A stretch of 56,696 nucleotides of DNA from the NCBI GenBank assembly GCA_964602655.1, contig CAZRSF010000038.1:1-56696 (forward strand), read 5' to 3'. Source of the stretch: Moduliflexus sp964602655 (GTDB taxonomy: Bacteria > Moduliflexota > Moduliflexia > Moduliflexales > Moduliflexaceae). Of this stretch, positions 1 through 8,650 are shown in pieces (position 1 is the stretch's first letter; every line of letters starts with the position of its first letter). The notes under the pieces are model-generated. The model saw nothing but the letters and a program-made list of their open reading frames with translations. It did not search any database and was not told where the DNA came from. The translations under genes and the position numbers were made by a program.

Positions 1-597
1 CAATGTCGCCTGATCGCTGGTATGCACCGGCGTCATGCAAGTGACCATCTGCGCGCCTTGAATCCGCACCCGATAGAATTCCACGCCGATTGTCCGCCGA
101 ATGCCTGTTTTCAGGCGTTTCAGCGTCGCTTCATCGCTGTTCCGAATATACAATATTTTCACTTGCTGGCAGGTCTGCGGGTATGAATGTTCGAGCAGGC
201 GCAGCCAGATGTAGCCTTCCGGCAGGGCATAGCGGTAGTCGTGGATTTTATCGATCCGAAAGATGTGCGCGGCGATTTCGAAAAAATTGTCATACGTCTC
301 TTCATGCGAAATCGTCAGGCCGGCTTGCGCAATCAACGCGCGAATCGCGGCTTCTTGCGGTATGCCGCTCGGCTTGATCATCACGAAAAACTCAAGCGGC
401 TGCGGCAGGGCGATTCGGTACAGTTCTTCCGGCGGAATCGGGGGAAATTCGTAATGGGGAAGCGTGTCGAAGGTGACGGTTCGGAATTGGCGGCAGACGC
501 ATTCCCACCAGAATTGTCGGGCGGATAAATTGGTCATGCGCCAGTAGGTGCGTTTGATCACCTTTCTCAGAAATTTAACATAAACAGCGATCTTCAT
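1..597 (-). CDS. Nucleoside diphosphate kinase-like protein (partial)
   Basis: The reading frame is open from an ATG at 597 to the left edge of the window (199 codons, no stop seen), so the C-terminus is missing. An internal ATG at 537 is an alternative start. After about 65 unrelated residues there is FVMIKPSG (residues 71-78), then a stretch with TGIRRTIGVEF (164-174) and VHTSD (191-195). Order and spacing resemble the nucleoside diphosphate kinase fold (IKPD near the N-terminus, GTIR..F, then the catalytic NxxHGSD). Overall similarity is low, so kinase activity is not established. The ATG at 597 lies 23 bases inside the end of the upstream radical SAM gene, suggesting translational coupling. 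No clear ribosome binding site is visible. The family assignment is an inference from a few motifs. Confidence 0.5.
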   Translation of the reverse strand, partial: MKIAVYVKFLRKVIKRTYWRMTNLSARQFWWECVCRQFRTVTFDTLPHYEFPPIPPEELYRIALPQPLEFFVMIKPSGIPQEAAIRALIAQAGLTISHEETYDNFFEIAAHIFRIDKIHDYRYALPEGYIWLRLLEHSYPQTCQQVKILYIRNSDEATLKRLKTGIRRTIGVEFYRVRIQGAQMVTCMTPVHTSDQATL

Positions 598-2263
598 GAC
601 AGGCTTGCAACGCGCGAAGATACGGCTCGCGAAACGCGCCGCATTCGCCGGCAAGAATCGTGGCGACGGCCTTTTCCGTTGACAGTTTGGGGCGATGGTT
701 GCGGTCTTCGGTTAAGGCGGAATAGACATCGGCCAGCGCCACCACCTCCACCATCGGCCATTGCAGCGGGATGTGATGATAGCCGGCGCCGTCCGGGCGT
801 TCATGATGGAGATAGGCGATCTCCGCTTCCATCGCGTAGCCGAGCCGAATCAACATCTCCTTGCCGTAATCGGTATGTTGGCGGAGTATCTGCTTCTGAT
901 GCGGGGCGATGGGCAGCAGACTCTCGCGCCGGATGTTGGGATGGCTTTTGCCAATATCATGAAGCAAGGCGGCTCGCATCAGATAATAGCGCGTGAGAAG
1001 ATGCCAATCTAAGCGCATTCCTAACTCGCCGGCATTCAGCGCCGTCCGTGTCAGATGAGTTTCGAGCGCGGTCAGCGCATCGCGCTGCAATTCGTCGAAA
1101 CATTGGCGTATCGGGGCATCCTGCATAATTGTTTCAAGAATGCGCGGCGGCTGAAACGCCTGCCGCTCATTGAGAGATTGCAATTGCGCGTCCACCATGC
1201 GGTTATATTCCCGCGTCACGTCGCAGCAATAGTTCGCGCAAATCGGGTCGCTCAGGCTGTCGTGGTCGAGAAACCAGCGCCAGATTTTGAGGTTCTGCTC
1301 CGGGTCGGTCGCCGCCGCAATCGGGCGGCCTCGTTCGCGGATATAAATATTGCAGGGATAAATGCGCTGACCGCCGACGGTGCGCTCATCCAGCGCGACA
1401 TAACATTTTTGCGCCGGCGAATGAGACAACCCGCGTATATCGAAAAAATGATTGATCCGAAACAGCAGAAAGGGATAGCGCGGCGACACGATGCGCAGCA
1501 ATCGCGGTCGGATTTCGCGCTCGTAATACGCGCGATCCGCCTCGCTGAACGTTTCTTGCGCCACCGGGATGAGGCGAATATCATCGGGATGCAGGTTTTC
1601 AAGAAAATCGGCGACAATCTCTGGCAGCAAGGGGAAATTGAGTTTCGTAATGGTCAGGCAAATGACGATTTTCAGGTCATGCCGCTGTTTTAAGGCGGCT
1701 AACTGCCGAATGTTGGCGCTCACGCGATCATAAATATCGTCGCGTTGGCCTAATTTCCGGGTGATGCTGTTATTATGGGCATCTAAGGAGATTGACAGAT
1801 ATTTCACGCCATGCCGCACGAATTCCGCATATTGCTGAAAATCCTGATAGCCGTTGGTGCTCATCGAAACATCCAACCCGTATTTTTCGGCGATCTTGAG
1901 ATATTCCACGAGGCAGGTCGAGGCGGTCGGCTCTAAGCCGGTCAGATGCAGGTATTTCAACTGACGCCCGCGCCAATTGCGGATGACCTGCTCGAATTCA
2001 TCCAAGCCAGGCGGAACAATGGAAGCGTCCAAGCCTTTACAGTAGGTGCAATTCAGATTGCATTGATTGGAGATAAAATAGACTCCGCGCCCATGCAGCG
2101 CAAAGTTCAGGTTTGCAGGCGGGCGCAGGAACTGGTCAATCAATTTCTGTCCCCGCAGACTATCGAGAGAGTAAAAGGTCGAGGTAAAACGATCTAACAC
2201 ATTCTGGGTGTCTGTCGGCTTCGACGAACGAACAAAAGAGGTGTTCGGAATAATTGCGGACAT
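575..2263 (-). CDS. Radical SAM/SPASM-like protein fused to an HD-GYP-type domain
   Basis: 562 residues. The N-terminal half carries the radical SAM cluster motif CNLNCTYC (Cys68, 72, 75), followed by a typical core (STNGYQ, SISLDAHN) and later cysteines (KCYVALDE, YPCNIYI, DPICANYCC) that resemble a SPASM or twitch auxiliary cluster region. The C-terminal part has HDIGK (HD at 435-436), then HHERPDGAGYH (about 486-496) and ADVYSALTEDR, which is the pattern of HD-GYP phosphodiesterases except that the GYP proline is histidine. HD-GYP enzymes cleave cyclic di-GMP or related nucleotides; whether this one does is unknown. It follows the response regulator by 69 bases and overlaps the next gene by 23 bases, so it is probably an operon member. 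A good GGGGGT element lies upstream of the ATG. Confidence 0.85.
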   Translation of the reverse strand: MSAIIPNTSFVRSSKPTDTQNVLDRFTSTFYSLDSLRGQKLIDQFLRPPANLNFALHGRGVYFISNQCNLNCTYCKGLDASIVPPGLDEFEQVIRNWRGRQLKYLHLTGLEPTASTCLVEYLKIAEKYGLDVSMSTNGYQDFQQYAEFVRHGVKYLSISLDAHNNSITRKLGQRDDIYDRVSANIRQLAALKQRHDLKIVICLTITKLNFPLLPEIVADFLENLHPDDIRLIPVAQETFSEADRAYYEREIRPRLLRIVSPRYPFLLFRINHFFDIRGLSHSPAQKCYVALDERTVGGQRIYPCNIYIRERGRPIAAATDPEQNLKIWRWFLDHDSLSDPICANYCCDVTREYNRMVDAQLQSLNERQAFQPPRILETIMQDAPIRQCFDELQRDALTALETHLTRTALNAGELGMRLDWHLLTRYYLMRAALLHDIGKSHPNIRRESLLPIAPHQKQILRQHTDYGKEMLIRLGYAMEAEIAYLHHERPDGAGYHHIPLQWPMVEVVALADVYSALTEDRNHRPKLSTEKAVATILAGECGAFREPYLRALQACHEDRCLC

Positions 2264-2332
2264 ATCAGACCCCCATAACGCCAGCCATTGCCTGATAAAA
2301 TAGCCTCTCGCAGGGCTTCGATTTATTCAGCG

Positions 2333-2806
2333 TTACTTTTTGAATTTTATATTTTCTTCGACCGTCAAAATTTTTTGAATATTCGCACACATCGCCGCCG
2401 CTCGATCTACACAATCTAACAGGTTTTTTACATTATCGCTTTTATCAAAATAATTAAACGGATTGTACTCTTTTCGTAATTTCGCGCCTTCCAGCACATC
2501 TTGATACGCTGAATAAAAAATAATCGGCATGTCGGGGTAGCGGAGTTTGATCTCGTTATAGACCTGGAACCCATCTTTTCCAGGCATTTTAATATCAAGA
2601 ATGACGGCGCAGACCCGATGATCGATGGCTAACAACCCCTCTTCGCCGCTGCCGCAAGAACGCACATCATACTTTTTCTGAAGATTCTTCTGCAACGCAT
2701 ACCGCAATTCGCTGTCATCATCTATGATAAGAACAACAGGCTTCGAGATGTCGCCACCTGGCGTGATCTCTTGCTTGGACGTTCGAGAAAATTGTCCGAA
2801 TGCCAT
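2333..2806 (-). CDS. Single-domain response regulator
   Basis: 157 residues from the chosen ATG at 2806, which has AGGAGGAG just upstream (2809-2816). A longer frame opens at 2917, overlapping the kinase gene, but has no ribosome binding site and adds a low-complexity leader. The product is a lone receiver: acidic IIDDD, phospho-acceptor Asp in VILDIKMPG, and the Lys of FDKSD. No DNA-binding or enzymatic output domain is present, so it probably acts by protein contact or as a phosphate relay. It lies 85 bases after the propeller kinase (2892-6368), its likely partner, and before the radical SAM/HD-GYP gene, which could supply the output. Confidence 0.88.
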   Translation of the reverse strand: MAFGQFSRTSKQEITPGGDISKPVVLIIDDDSELRYALQKNLQKKYDVRSCGSGEEGLLAIDHRVCAVILDIKMPGKDGFQVYNEIKLRYPDMPIIFYSAYQDVLEGAKLRKEYNPFNYFDKSDNVKNLLDCVDRAAAMCANIQKILTVEENIKFKK

Positions 2807-2891
2807 ATCTCCTCCTGACGCATGTTCGGGTTTGCGCGATGACGCCGGCTCATTTCCGGCGATCTGTTTGGCGTTATCGAGTGCTTGCTGC

Positions 2892-5800
2892 TTATGATGT
2901 GGGCGTTGATTGCTCATATTCCGGAATCGGAAAGATGACGGAAAAGGTTGTCCCCTCTCCGACTGTCGTTTCGACGTGAATCGTTCCCCGATACATTGGC
3001 ACTAATTTCGAAACAAAACTTAATCCCAACCCTGTCCCGGTCGTGGGTTTGGTTGAGAAAAACGGTTCGTAAATTTTGGAACGTATCTCCGGCAGGATGC
3101 CGTTCGCATTATCCCGCACCTCGATCCGCTGCTCGCCGTTCGCTTCCGCCAGGTGAATTTCAATGCGCCGCTCGCGCCCATCGGTCGTTTCTAACAGCGC
3201 ATCGCGGGCGTTTAAGACCAAATTTTCGACAATCGAATAAAAATGCGCCGTATTGCCGGTCAACGTCGAGCCTGCCGCGCCGATCAACGAAAGACTGATC
3301 TGTTGTTGAGCGAATTGCGCCTTATGGGCGGCGACAAGCTGCATTAAAATCTCTTGCAGCAACAGACGATCCGTGCCGGGTTCGCTCCGTCCCAAACGAG
3401 CGTAATCGAGAATCAGTCCGGTAATTTGCAGCGCCCGCCGCGTTCCCTTTCGAATCGCAAGCAACGCATCATGCAATTGTTCTTCATTCCCATCCAATGC
3501 GGTCAAAAATGTCAAGACTTCTTCTCGGATATTTTCTGGGAGATGCGTTTCGATAAGCGCGAAGATATTGCCGTAGAGTTCCGAATTCTGCTCGCAGAGC
3601 GTGCTCTCTTCTGTCATGACCATATTCAACATCAGCATGTTGCCCGCCAGCGCGTTACGCATTTCATGCGCAAACCCGCCAGCCATGCGGATTTCGAGCG
3701 CCTGTTTTTCCAGCCGGATAATTTCTTCCTGCGCGGCTCGCAGTTCTGCTTCAGCGCGTTTACGTTCCGCGATTTCATGCCGCAGTTGCTCGTTCTGGTC
3801 TTCCAGCACGCGTTGATGCTCAGTCAGCAGGCGTTTTTCCTGGCGATCCAGCGCGGCGGCGCTTTCTGCCCGAAGCTGGCGCGTTTTCATGTCGTAGATC
3901 ACAGCAAAGAAGGCAAGCACAGCCAATGCGCTGAGGAAATAGAACCATCGCGTCTTCCAGAACGGCGGCGCAACGTGAATCGTCAGCGATACGCCTGCAT
4001 CGTTCCAGACGCCGTCGTTGTTCGCGCCCCGCACGCGCAGCGTGTACGCGCCGCCCGGCAGGTTGGTGTATGTGATATACCGCCGGTTTTCGCTGTAATT
4101 CCACCGCGTTTCGAAGCCTTCGAGCATGTAAGCGTATCGGTTTTTGGCTGGCTGCGTAAAATCCAACGCCGCAAACTTGAATGAAAAGACATAATCTTTA
4201 TACGATAAAAAGAGTTCCCGCGTGTCCGAAATCACGCGCTGAAGCGCTGACTCCCCGCGTTCATCCGGCACAATAGATGTATTGAAAATTTGAAAATCGG
4301 TCAAAACTATCGGCGGGCGATGCGGATTTTCCTCAAGCTGTTCAGGATGAAAGGCGGTAAATCCGCGAATGCCTCCGAAAAAAATTTCTCCGCTTCGGCT
4401 CTGATAATAGGCCCCGCCGTTAAACTCATTGCTTTGCAGGCCATCGCGTTCGTCGTAATTTTTAAACGCGCCGCTCTGCGGGTCGAATTTTGAGATGCCT
4501 TTATTCGTGCTGAGCCACAATGCCCCTTGCCGGTCTTCGATAATGCCGTAGATTGTGTTGTTCGGCAGACCGTCCTGCTCGGTATAGCGCCGAAAGCTGT
4601 TCTGCTCCCTGTCGAAAAGGTTCAGCCCGCCGCCCGTTCCAATCCAGAAACGTCCGGCGCGGTCTTCTAACATGCAGGTAACGGTGTTATGACTGATGCT
4701 GTCGGGGTTTTCAGGATTCGCCTGATAGCGGGTGAATTGCCCCGAGGCGCGATCCAGCTTATTCAGGCCGCCGTCATACGTGCCGATCCAGAGATTACCG
4801 TCCTGCGTTTCATAAATGCTTAACACATATTCATGGCCGAGGCTTTGCGGATTGCCGGGTTCGGGAAGATAGCGGACGAAGCGGCGCGTCGAGCGATCAA
4901 ACGCATTCAGGCCGTTTCCCGTGCCAACCCACAACGTCCCGGCGCGGTCTTCATAGATTACCCGCACAAGATTATGACTGATGCTGTTCGGGTCTTCCGG
5001 AAGATGTTCATAAAACGTAATCGTGCCGTTTTCCGGGATAAATTTGCATAATCCCTGCGACGTGCCTAACCACAGAATGCCTTGCTGATCTTCGTAAATC
5101 GCCATGACCACGGGACTGATCTGCAACGCGGCAAACTGATCCGCGTCGCGGTCGTACATATTCAATCCGCCGCCATACGTGCCGACGAGCAGCATACCGG
5201 AACTATCTTCATACAAAGCTCGCACCTGATTACTGCTCAGGCTGCCGGATTGGTTCGGATCATGGGCGTAATTTCGGAATTGCTCGCGGCGGCGATCATA
5301 CGTATAAACACCTTCAGCATCGCTTCCGATCCAGATCAAACCGGTACGGTCTGCGTACAGCGCCGTGATTAATCGGCTTCCCACGCCAGGACGCCCCGCT
5401 GTCTCGGCCTGACTCCATTGAATGGCGTTCGCTGCGGGATCAAATATCGCCAGCCCGCCGCCATGCGTGCCGATCCAGAGTCGTCCGGTTTCATCTTCCA
5501 GCAGCGACGTGATCTGGCTCGGTAATAATGGGCTTGCCGCGTCTTGTTCCGCCGAAAAAAGACGCATCTCGCCGGAGATGCGGTCAAATGTTTTGAGGCC
5601 ATCTCCCGCGCCGAGCCAGAGCGTTCCGGCGCGGTCTTCAAGAATTGCGTAGATTTTCTGCGATGCCTGCGGATAGCGGACAAACGCGCCGCGCTGTCGG
5701 TCATACGAGTTCAAACCGCCTGCCGTGCCGATCCAGAGCGTCCCGACGCGGTCTTCATACAGGCAAAAAATCTGGGAATGACTCAGACTGTCGGGATCAT

Positions 5801-6368
5801 CGGAGCGGGCGTAATGGCGGACGGCCTGCGCAGTCTCGCGGTCGAACTGGTTCAGGCCGTTCGCCGTGCCGACCCAGAAGACGCCGGTTCGGTCTTCCAG
5901 CATGGCAAAAATTTCGCTGTCGCTTAAACTGTGGGGATTGTCAGGTTCATGCCGGAACGATGTCCAGCGATTCAGACCAGCGTCGAATTTATTTAAGCCG
6001 CCCTGTTGCTGCGTTCCGGCCCAGAGCGTCCCGGCGCGGTCTTCGTAGAGCGTCCGGATCGCATTGGAACTGAGGCTGTTCCGGTCGTTCGGATCGTGCC
6101 GATATGTGACAAATTCATAGCCGTCATAACGATTCAGCCCATCCCATGTGCCGAGCCACAAAAAGCCCTTCTGATCTTGCAGAATGGTCAATACGGAATT
6201 TTGCGACAGGCCGTCAGCAATCGTCAGATGATTGAATGCCGCTAATGGCGAGGGGTGAGCCGCTTCTCCTTGCGCCGCAGCGCAGGCCGACACTATGACG
6301 CTTATCAGGAAAAACGCATATCGAGCGGCGATTTCAGCAGAAACAAGTCGTGATGTTCGTAAGGCCAT
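2892..6368 (-). CDS. Two-component sensor kinase with 14-blade periplasmic propeller
   Basis: 1158 residues. A hydrophobic N-terminal segment (about 18-33) fits a signal peptide or anchor. It is followed by 14 repeats of the LWxGTxxGL/FDR type, matching two seven-blade two-component-regulator propellers, and then a Y_Y_Y-like beta domain (about 690-790). One transmembrane helix lies near 803-823 and a coiled coil to about 885. The kinase core has the H-box FAHEMRNAL (His near 900), N-box ENLVLNARDAL (near 1052) and G-box TGTGLGLSF. About 60 extra residues sit between the H-box helix and the second DHp helix. Unlike many Bacteroides propeller kinases, it has no C-terminal receiver or AraC domain; the receiver is the next gene. 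It follows the barrel gene by 13 bases. The ligand is unknown; such propellers often sense glycans. Confidence 0.92.
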   Translation of the reverse strand: MALRTSRLVSAEIAARYAFFLISVIVSACAAAQGEAAHPSPLAAFNHLTIADGLSQNSVLTILQDQKGFLWLGTWDGLNRYDGYEFVTYRHDPNDRNSLSSNAIRTLYEDRAGTLWAGTQQQGGLNKFDAGLNRWTSFRHEPDNPHSLSDSEIFAMLEDRTGVFWVGTANGLNQFDRETAQAVRHYARSDDPDSLSHSQIFCLYEDRVGTLWIGTAGGLNSYDRQRGAFVRYPQASQKIYAILEDRAGTLWLGAGDGLKTFDRISGEMRLFSAEQDAASPLLPSQITSLLEDETGRLWIGTHGGGLAIFDPAANAIQWSQAETAGRPGVGSRLITALYADRTGLIWIGSDAEGVYTYDRRREQFRNYAHDPNQSGSLSSNQVRALYEDSSGMLLVGTYGGGLNMYDRDADQFAALQISPVVMAIYEDQQGILWLGTSQGLCKFIPENGTITFYEHLPEDPNSISHNLVRVIYEDRAGTLWVGTGNGLNAFDRSTRRFVRYLPEPGNPQSLGHEYVLSIYETQDGNLWIGTYDGGLNKLDRASGQFTRYQANPENPDSISHNTVTCMLEDRAGRFWIGTGGGLNLFDREQNSFRRYTEQDGLPNNTIYGIIEDRQGALWLSTNKGISKFDPQSGAFKNYDERDGLQSNEFNGGAYYQSRSGEIFFGGIRGFTAFHPEQLEENPHRPPIVLTDFQIFNTSIVPDERGESALQRVISDTRELFLSYKDYVFSFKFAALDFTQPAKNRYAYMLEGFETRWNYSENRRYITYTNLPGGAYTLRVRGANNDGVWNDAGVSLTIHVAPPFWKTRWFYFLSALAVLAFFAVIYDMKTRQLRAESAAALDRQEKRLLTEHQRVLEDQNEQLRHEIAERKRAEAELRAAQEEIIRLEKQALEIRMAGGFAHEMRNALAGNMLMLNMVMTEESTLCEQNSELYGNIFALIETHLPENIREEVLTFLTALDGNEEQLHDALLAIRKGTRRALQITGLILDYARLGRSEPGTDRLLLQEILMQLVAAHKAQFAQQQISLSLIGAAGSTLTGNTAHFYSIVENLVLNARDALLETTDGRERRIEIHLAEANGEQRIEVRDNANGILPEIRSKIYEPFFSTKPTTGTGLGLSFVSKLVPMYRGTIHVETTVGEGTTFSVIFPIPEYEQSTPTS

Positions 6369-6381
6369 GTTATCAAATGCG

Positions 6382-7524
6382 CTAAAATTCGTATGTCGCT
6401 CGTAAGGTTAGGTGAACGCCGGTATATTGAACATCTTCGGGCAAAAACGCATACGCATCGGCGTCAACCATGAATACGGTCGCTTCGCCATGCCAGGTCA
6501 TGCGAGTATCAGGCCGAAACGCGAGATTCATGCCGAAGTCGTAGCAAAGACGCTTTCCCAGCACCGGCAGACGATTTCCAGGCCATATCAGGTCGCTTTC
6601 CTGATAATAGCGGAACGAACCGACACCGCCAAACGACCATCGTTCTGACAGAGTGCGATCCAGGCTGATCGCGCTGAACAGGTTATCACCTTGACTTGTC
6701 GCGAATTGTTCCACGCTCACGGAGTTTGATGTCTGTTTTCCTGCCCCTTGATAGCTTGCGTAAACGTCGAATTGGGCGATCGTCTTGCCGAATGAAGACG
6801 CAAGATTTCCGCCGACCGTTATTTGCGGGTCTGCCTGAAATGACGAATTGCCATGCACCTGATCTTCTTGATAATAGACATACGAAACCAGTGGCGCAAG
6901 CCGAAAGCGTGGCGTTGCCTGCCATTCGACCGTTCCGAACAGCACGAGTTCGTCGCCGGGATCAAGTTCGTCGCGTTCGATGTCGCTGGTGGGATCATAT
7001 TCGCCGCGCGCGATATATCCGCCATGAATTGCGGCATTTGCATCGGCGAATTGGCGGGATGCGCCGAGGTACGCGCCGATGTTCGTCCCTTCGCCAAAAT
7101 CATCTACCAGGAAAAAATTTCCATCTTGTCCGAATTCCGCCCTGCGTTCTTGCGGCGACAATTGCGCTTTCCCTGTCGGCAGATTGACCTCGACGCCAGC
7201 GAGCAGCCCCCAACGTTCCTCGTTGGTATAGGCATAGGAGGCTGAAAGCGCCGTATCCGTAAAATGAGAAAGCTGATTGCGTTCGCTTCCATCTTCGGTA
7301 TGCGCGGAACTATACGCCGTTTCTATGGAGAATGAGAACGGGCCGTCATAGTTGAGAGCCAGCGGGATCGTCGTTTCATATCCCGTCAATTCCGGCGAAA
7401 GATCGGAGGTAAACGTATCGTAACGCACGGCGGTTGTCATGGAAAGTCCGGCGTGAGCGCAAGCGGCGTAGCTGAGTGCTATTCCACACGCTGCCGCGAT
7501 CAGAAATTGTTGTCGCAATGTCAT
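6382..7524 (-). CDS. Predicted outer-membrane beta-barrel protein
   Basis: 380 residues with a signal peptide ending near AHAGLS (cleavage about residue 25). The mature part alternates polar and hydrophobic residues in aromatic-rich strands separated by acidic turns, and it ends in LRATYEF, the C-terminal phenylalanine strand typical of proteins inserted by the BAM machinery. Its layout recalls porin-like proteins of unknown substrate annotated near phenol-degradation transporters, but I recognise no specific family. It starts six bases after the T-run of the terminator-like hairpin at 7531-7571 and lacks an obvious ribosome binding site, so its translation may depend on readthrough from the FecR gene. 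The propeller kinase follows 13 bases downstream. Confidence 0.7.
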   Translation of the reverse strand: MTLRQQFLIAAACGIALSYAACAHAGLSMTTAVRYDTFTSDLSPELTGYETTIPLALNYDGPFSFSIETAYSSAHTEDGSERNQLSHFTDTALSASYAYTNEERWGLLAGVEVNLPTGKAQLSPQERRAEFGQDGNFFLVDDFGEGTNIGAYLGASRQFADANAAIHGGYIARGEYDPTSDIERDELDPGDELVLFGTVEWQATPRFRLAPLVSYVYYQEDQVHGNSSFQADPQITVGGNLASSFGKTIAQFDVYASYQGAGKQTSNSVSVEQFATSQGDNLFSAISLDRTLSERWSFGGVGSFRYYQESDLIWPGNRLPVLGKRLCYDFGMNLAFRPDTRMTWHGEATVFMVDADAYAFLPEDVQYTGVHLTLRATYEF

Positions 7525-7530
7525 GGCAAA

Positions 7531-7571
7531 AAGAACGCGGCCTCGTTGCTTGCGTTTCGCAACGAGGCCGC
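7531..7571 (-). terminator. Intrinsic terminator or attenuator after the FecR gene
   Basis: A perfect 13-bp stem (GCGGCCTCGTTGC at 7537-7549 with its complement at 7559-7571) encloses a 9-base loop. On the minus strand it is followed by a TTCTTTTTG run. It begins 38 bases after the FecR stop and ends just before the barrel start codon at 7524, so it could end the FecR transcript or attenuate expression of the barrel-kinase operon. Confidence 0.75.
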
Positions 7572-7608
7572 CGCCCCTGTCTGTTCTTGTGTCGAATGCG
7601 CCGACGCG

Positions 7609-8454
7609 CTATTGTTCCTGGACATCCAGTCGGAAATACCGAAGCTGGCGCTGTGGCGAGGGTTCTGTTTGTCCGATTGATGGCGCAACTGTCGTTGTTC
7701 CTTCAACGATGGACGGAAGATTGCTTGTGGCTTGACGAAAAATCTGACGTCCGGTATGCAGCGCGGCGCTGATGCGATGACCTACCGCGTTCGAGATTTG
7801 CGCGGGGTCAGCGTCTTTGCCGGATGGGATAATCAATGGCCGATACGACTCGTTCAACGCGGCGATTTGAATGCCGTCCGGGCTGACAATCGCCTGAGAA
7901 CCGGGTTCTATCGTCTGGGTTTCCTGCCGTTTCCGGTGCGTGACGACGACTCTCATGCTGAATGCCTGCACGACCGTCGTATCTGTCAGCGGATCATAGG
8001 AGACGCGAAGATGCGGATGGGAGAATTTGACATCTGCCATGCAATTCGGCGTATCCACCGTAAACGCTGAACCCGGCTTCTGATGCCCGATAGCTACATC
8101 GGCCTGCATCACGCCCGCCAGCAGCATCATGCGTGATTTTCTCGAACCGGAAGGCGTCGCCGTCAATTCGGAAATAATCAACTGTGAGTTTTCTTCCAAT
8201 TCGATCAAAGTGGTATCCGTAAAAGTTAAGGCTGCCGAAGATTGTTTTTTCGTTTCGACCTTATCGCCGAGTTGCAATTTCGTTCCAATGAGCGCTTCTT
8301 GCGGCGGACGGTTTTGAATAAAACTCAACACATTTCCTTGTTTTCCAGTGACCTTCGCCTCTGGCTGCTCTATGGCAAACAGGGGGGTGGACATGGTCGA
8401 AAAATACAGACATAGCGCGATTCCAAACCATTTTGCTCGTTGCTGCTGTTTCAT
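7609..8454 (-). CDS. FecR-domain periplasmic protein
   Basis: 281 residues. A signal peptide (hydrophobic residues about 10-26, cleavage near PLFAIEQ) precedes a FecR-type beta domain: an early region with LGDKVETKKQSSAALTFTD and IELEENSQLII, then the second half with VDTPNCMADVKFS and the TTVVQAF strand. The C-terminal 80 residues are less ordered. FecR domains outside iron-sigma systems occur in secreted or anchored proteins of unknown function, often in envelope-signalling loci; there is no sigma factor here. The ATG at 8454 has AAGGAG seven bases upstream. It sits upstream of the barrel and propeller kinase and ends in a strong hairpin. Confidence 0.82.
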   Translation of the reverse strand: MKQQQRAKWFGIALCLYFSTMSTPLFAIEQPEAKVTGKQGNVLSFIQNRPPQEALIGTKLQLGDKVETKKQSSAALTFTDTTLIELEENSQLIISELTATPSGSRKSRMMLLAGVMQADVAIGHQKPGSAFTVDTPNCMADVKFSHPHLRVSYDPLTDTTVVQAFSMRVVVTHRKRQETQTIEPGSQAIVSPDGIQIAALNESYRPLIIPSGKDADPAQISNAVGHRISAALHTGRQIFRQATSNLPSIVEGTTTVAPSIGQTEPSPQRQLRYFRLDVQEQ

Positions 8455-8596
8455 TATACGCTCCTTATGTAGCTGACCTTACGCACCAAGTTCGACACGA
8501 TGGCCGTAAACTCTCCTCCTGGGAGGGGAATTGTCGGCGACGCTGCGTAATATCAGTTTATGTAAATTATGATATTGCGATACCGTTAATATGTGC

Positions 8597-8634
8597 GAAA
8601 AACTCCGCGTTAGACTTCAGTTTTAGCGCGGAGT
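8597..8634 (-). terminator. Intrinsic terminator of the repeat lipoprotein gene
   Basis: ACTCCGCG at 8602-8609 pairs with CGCGGAGT at 8627-8634, and the arms extend inward with minor mismatches. On the minus strand the hairpin runs into TTTTTCGC. It lies 17 bases past the lipoprotein stop. The rest of the spacer up to the FecR start holds an AATATCA/TGATATT inverted repeat (8549-8576), a possible operator in the FecR promoter region. Confidence 0.8.
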
Positions 8635-8650
8635 CACAATGGCTGCGTGG

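Noticed and set aside
679..1693. Plus-strand open frames over the radical SAM gene
   Set aside because: They are shadows of a well-supported minus-strand gene; composition (proline and arginine runs) is typical of antisense frames.
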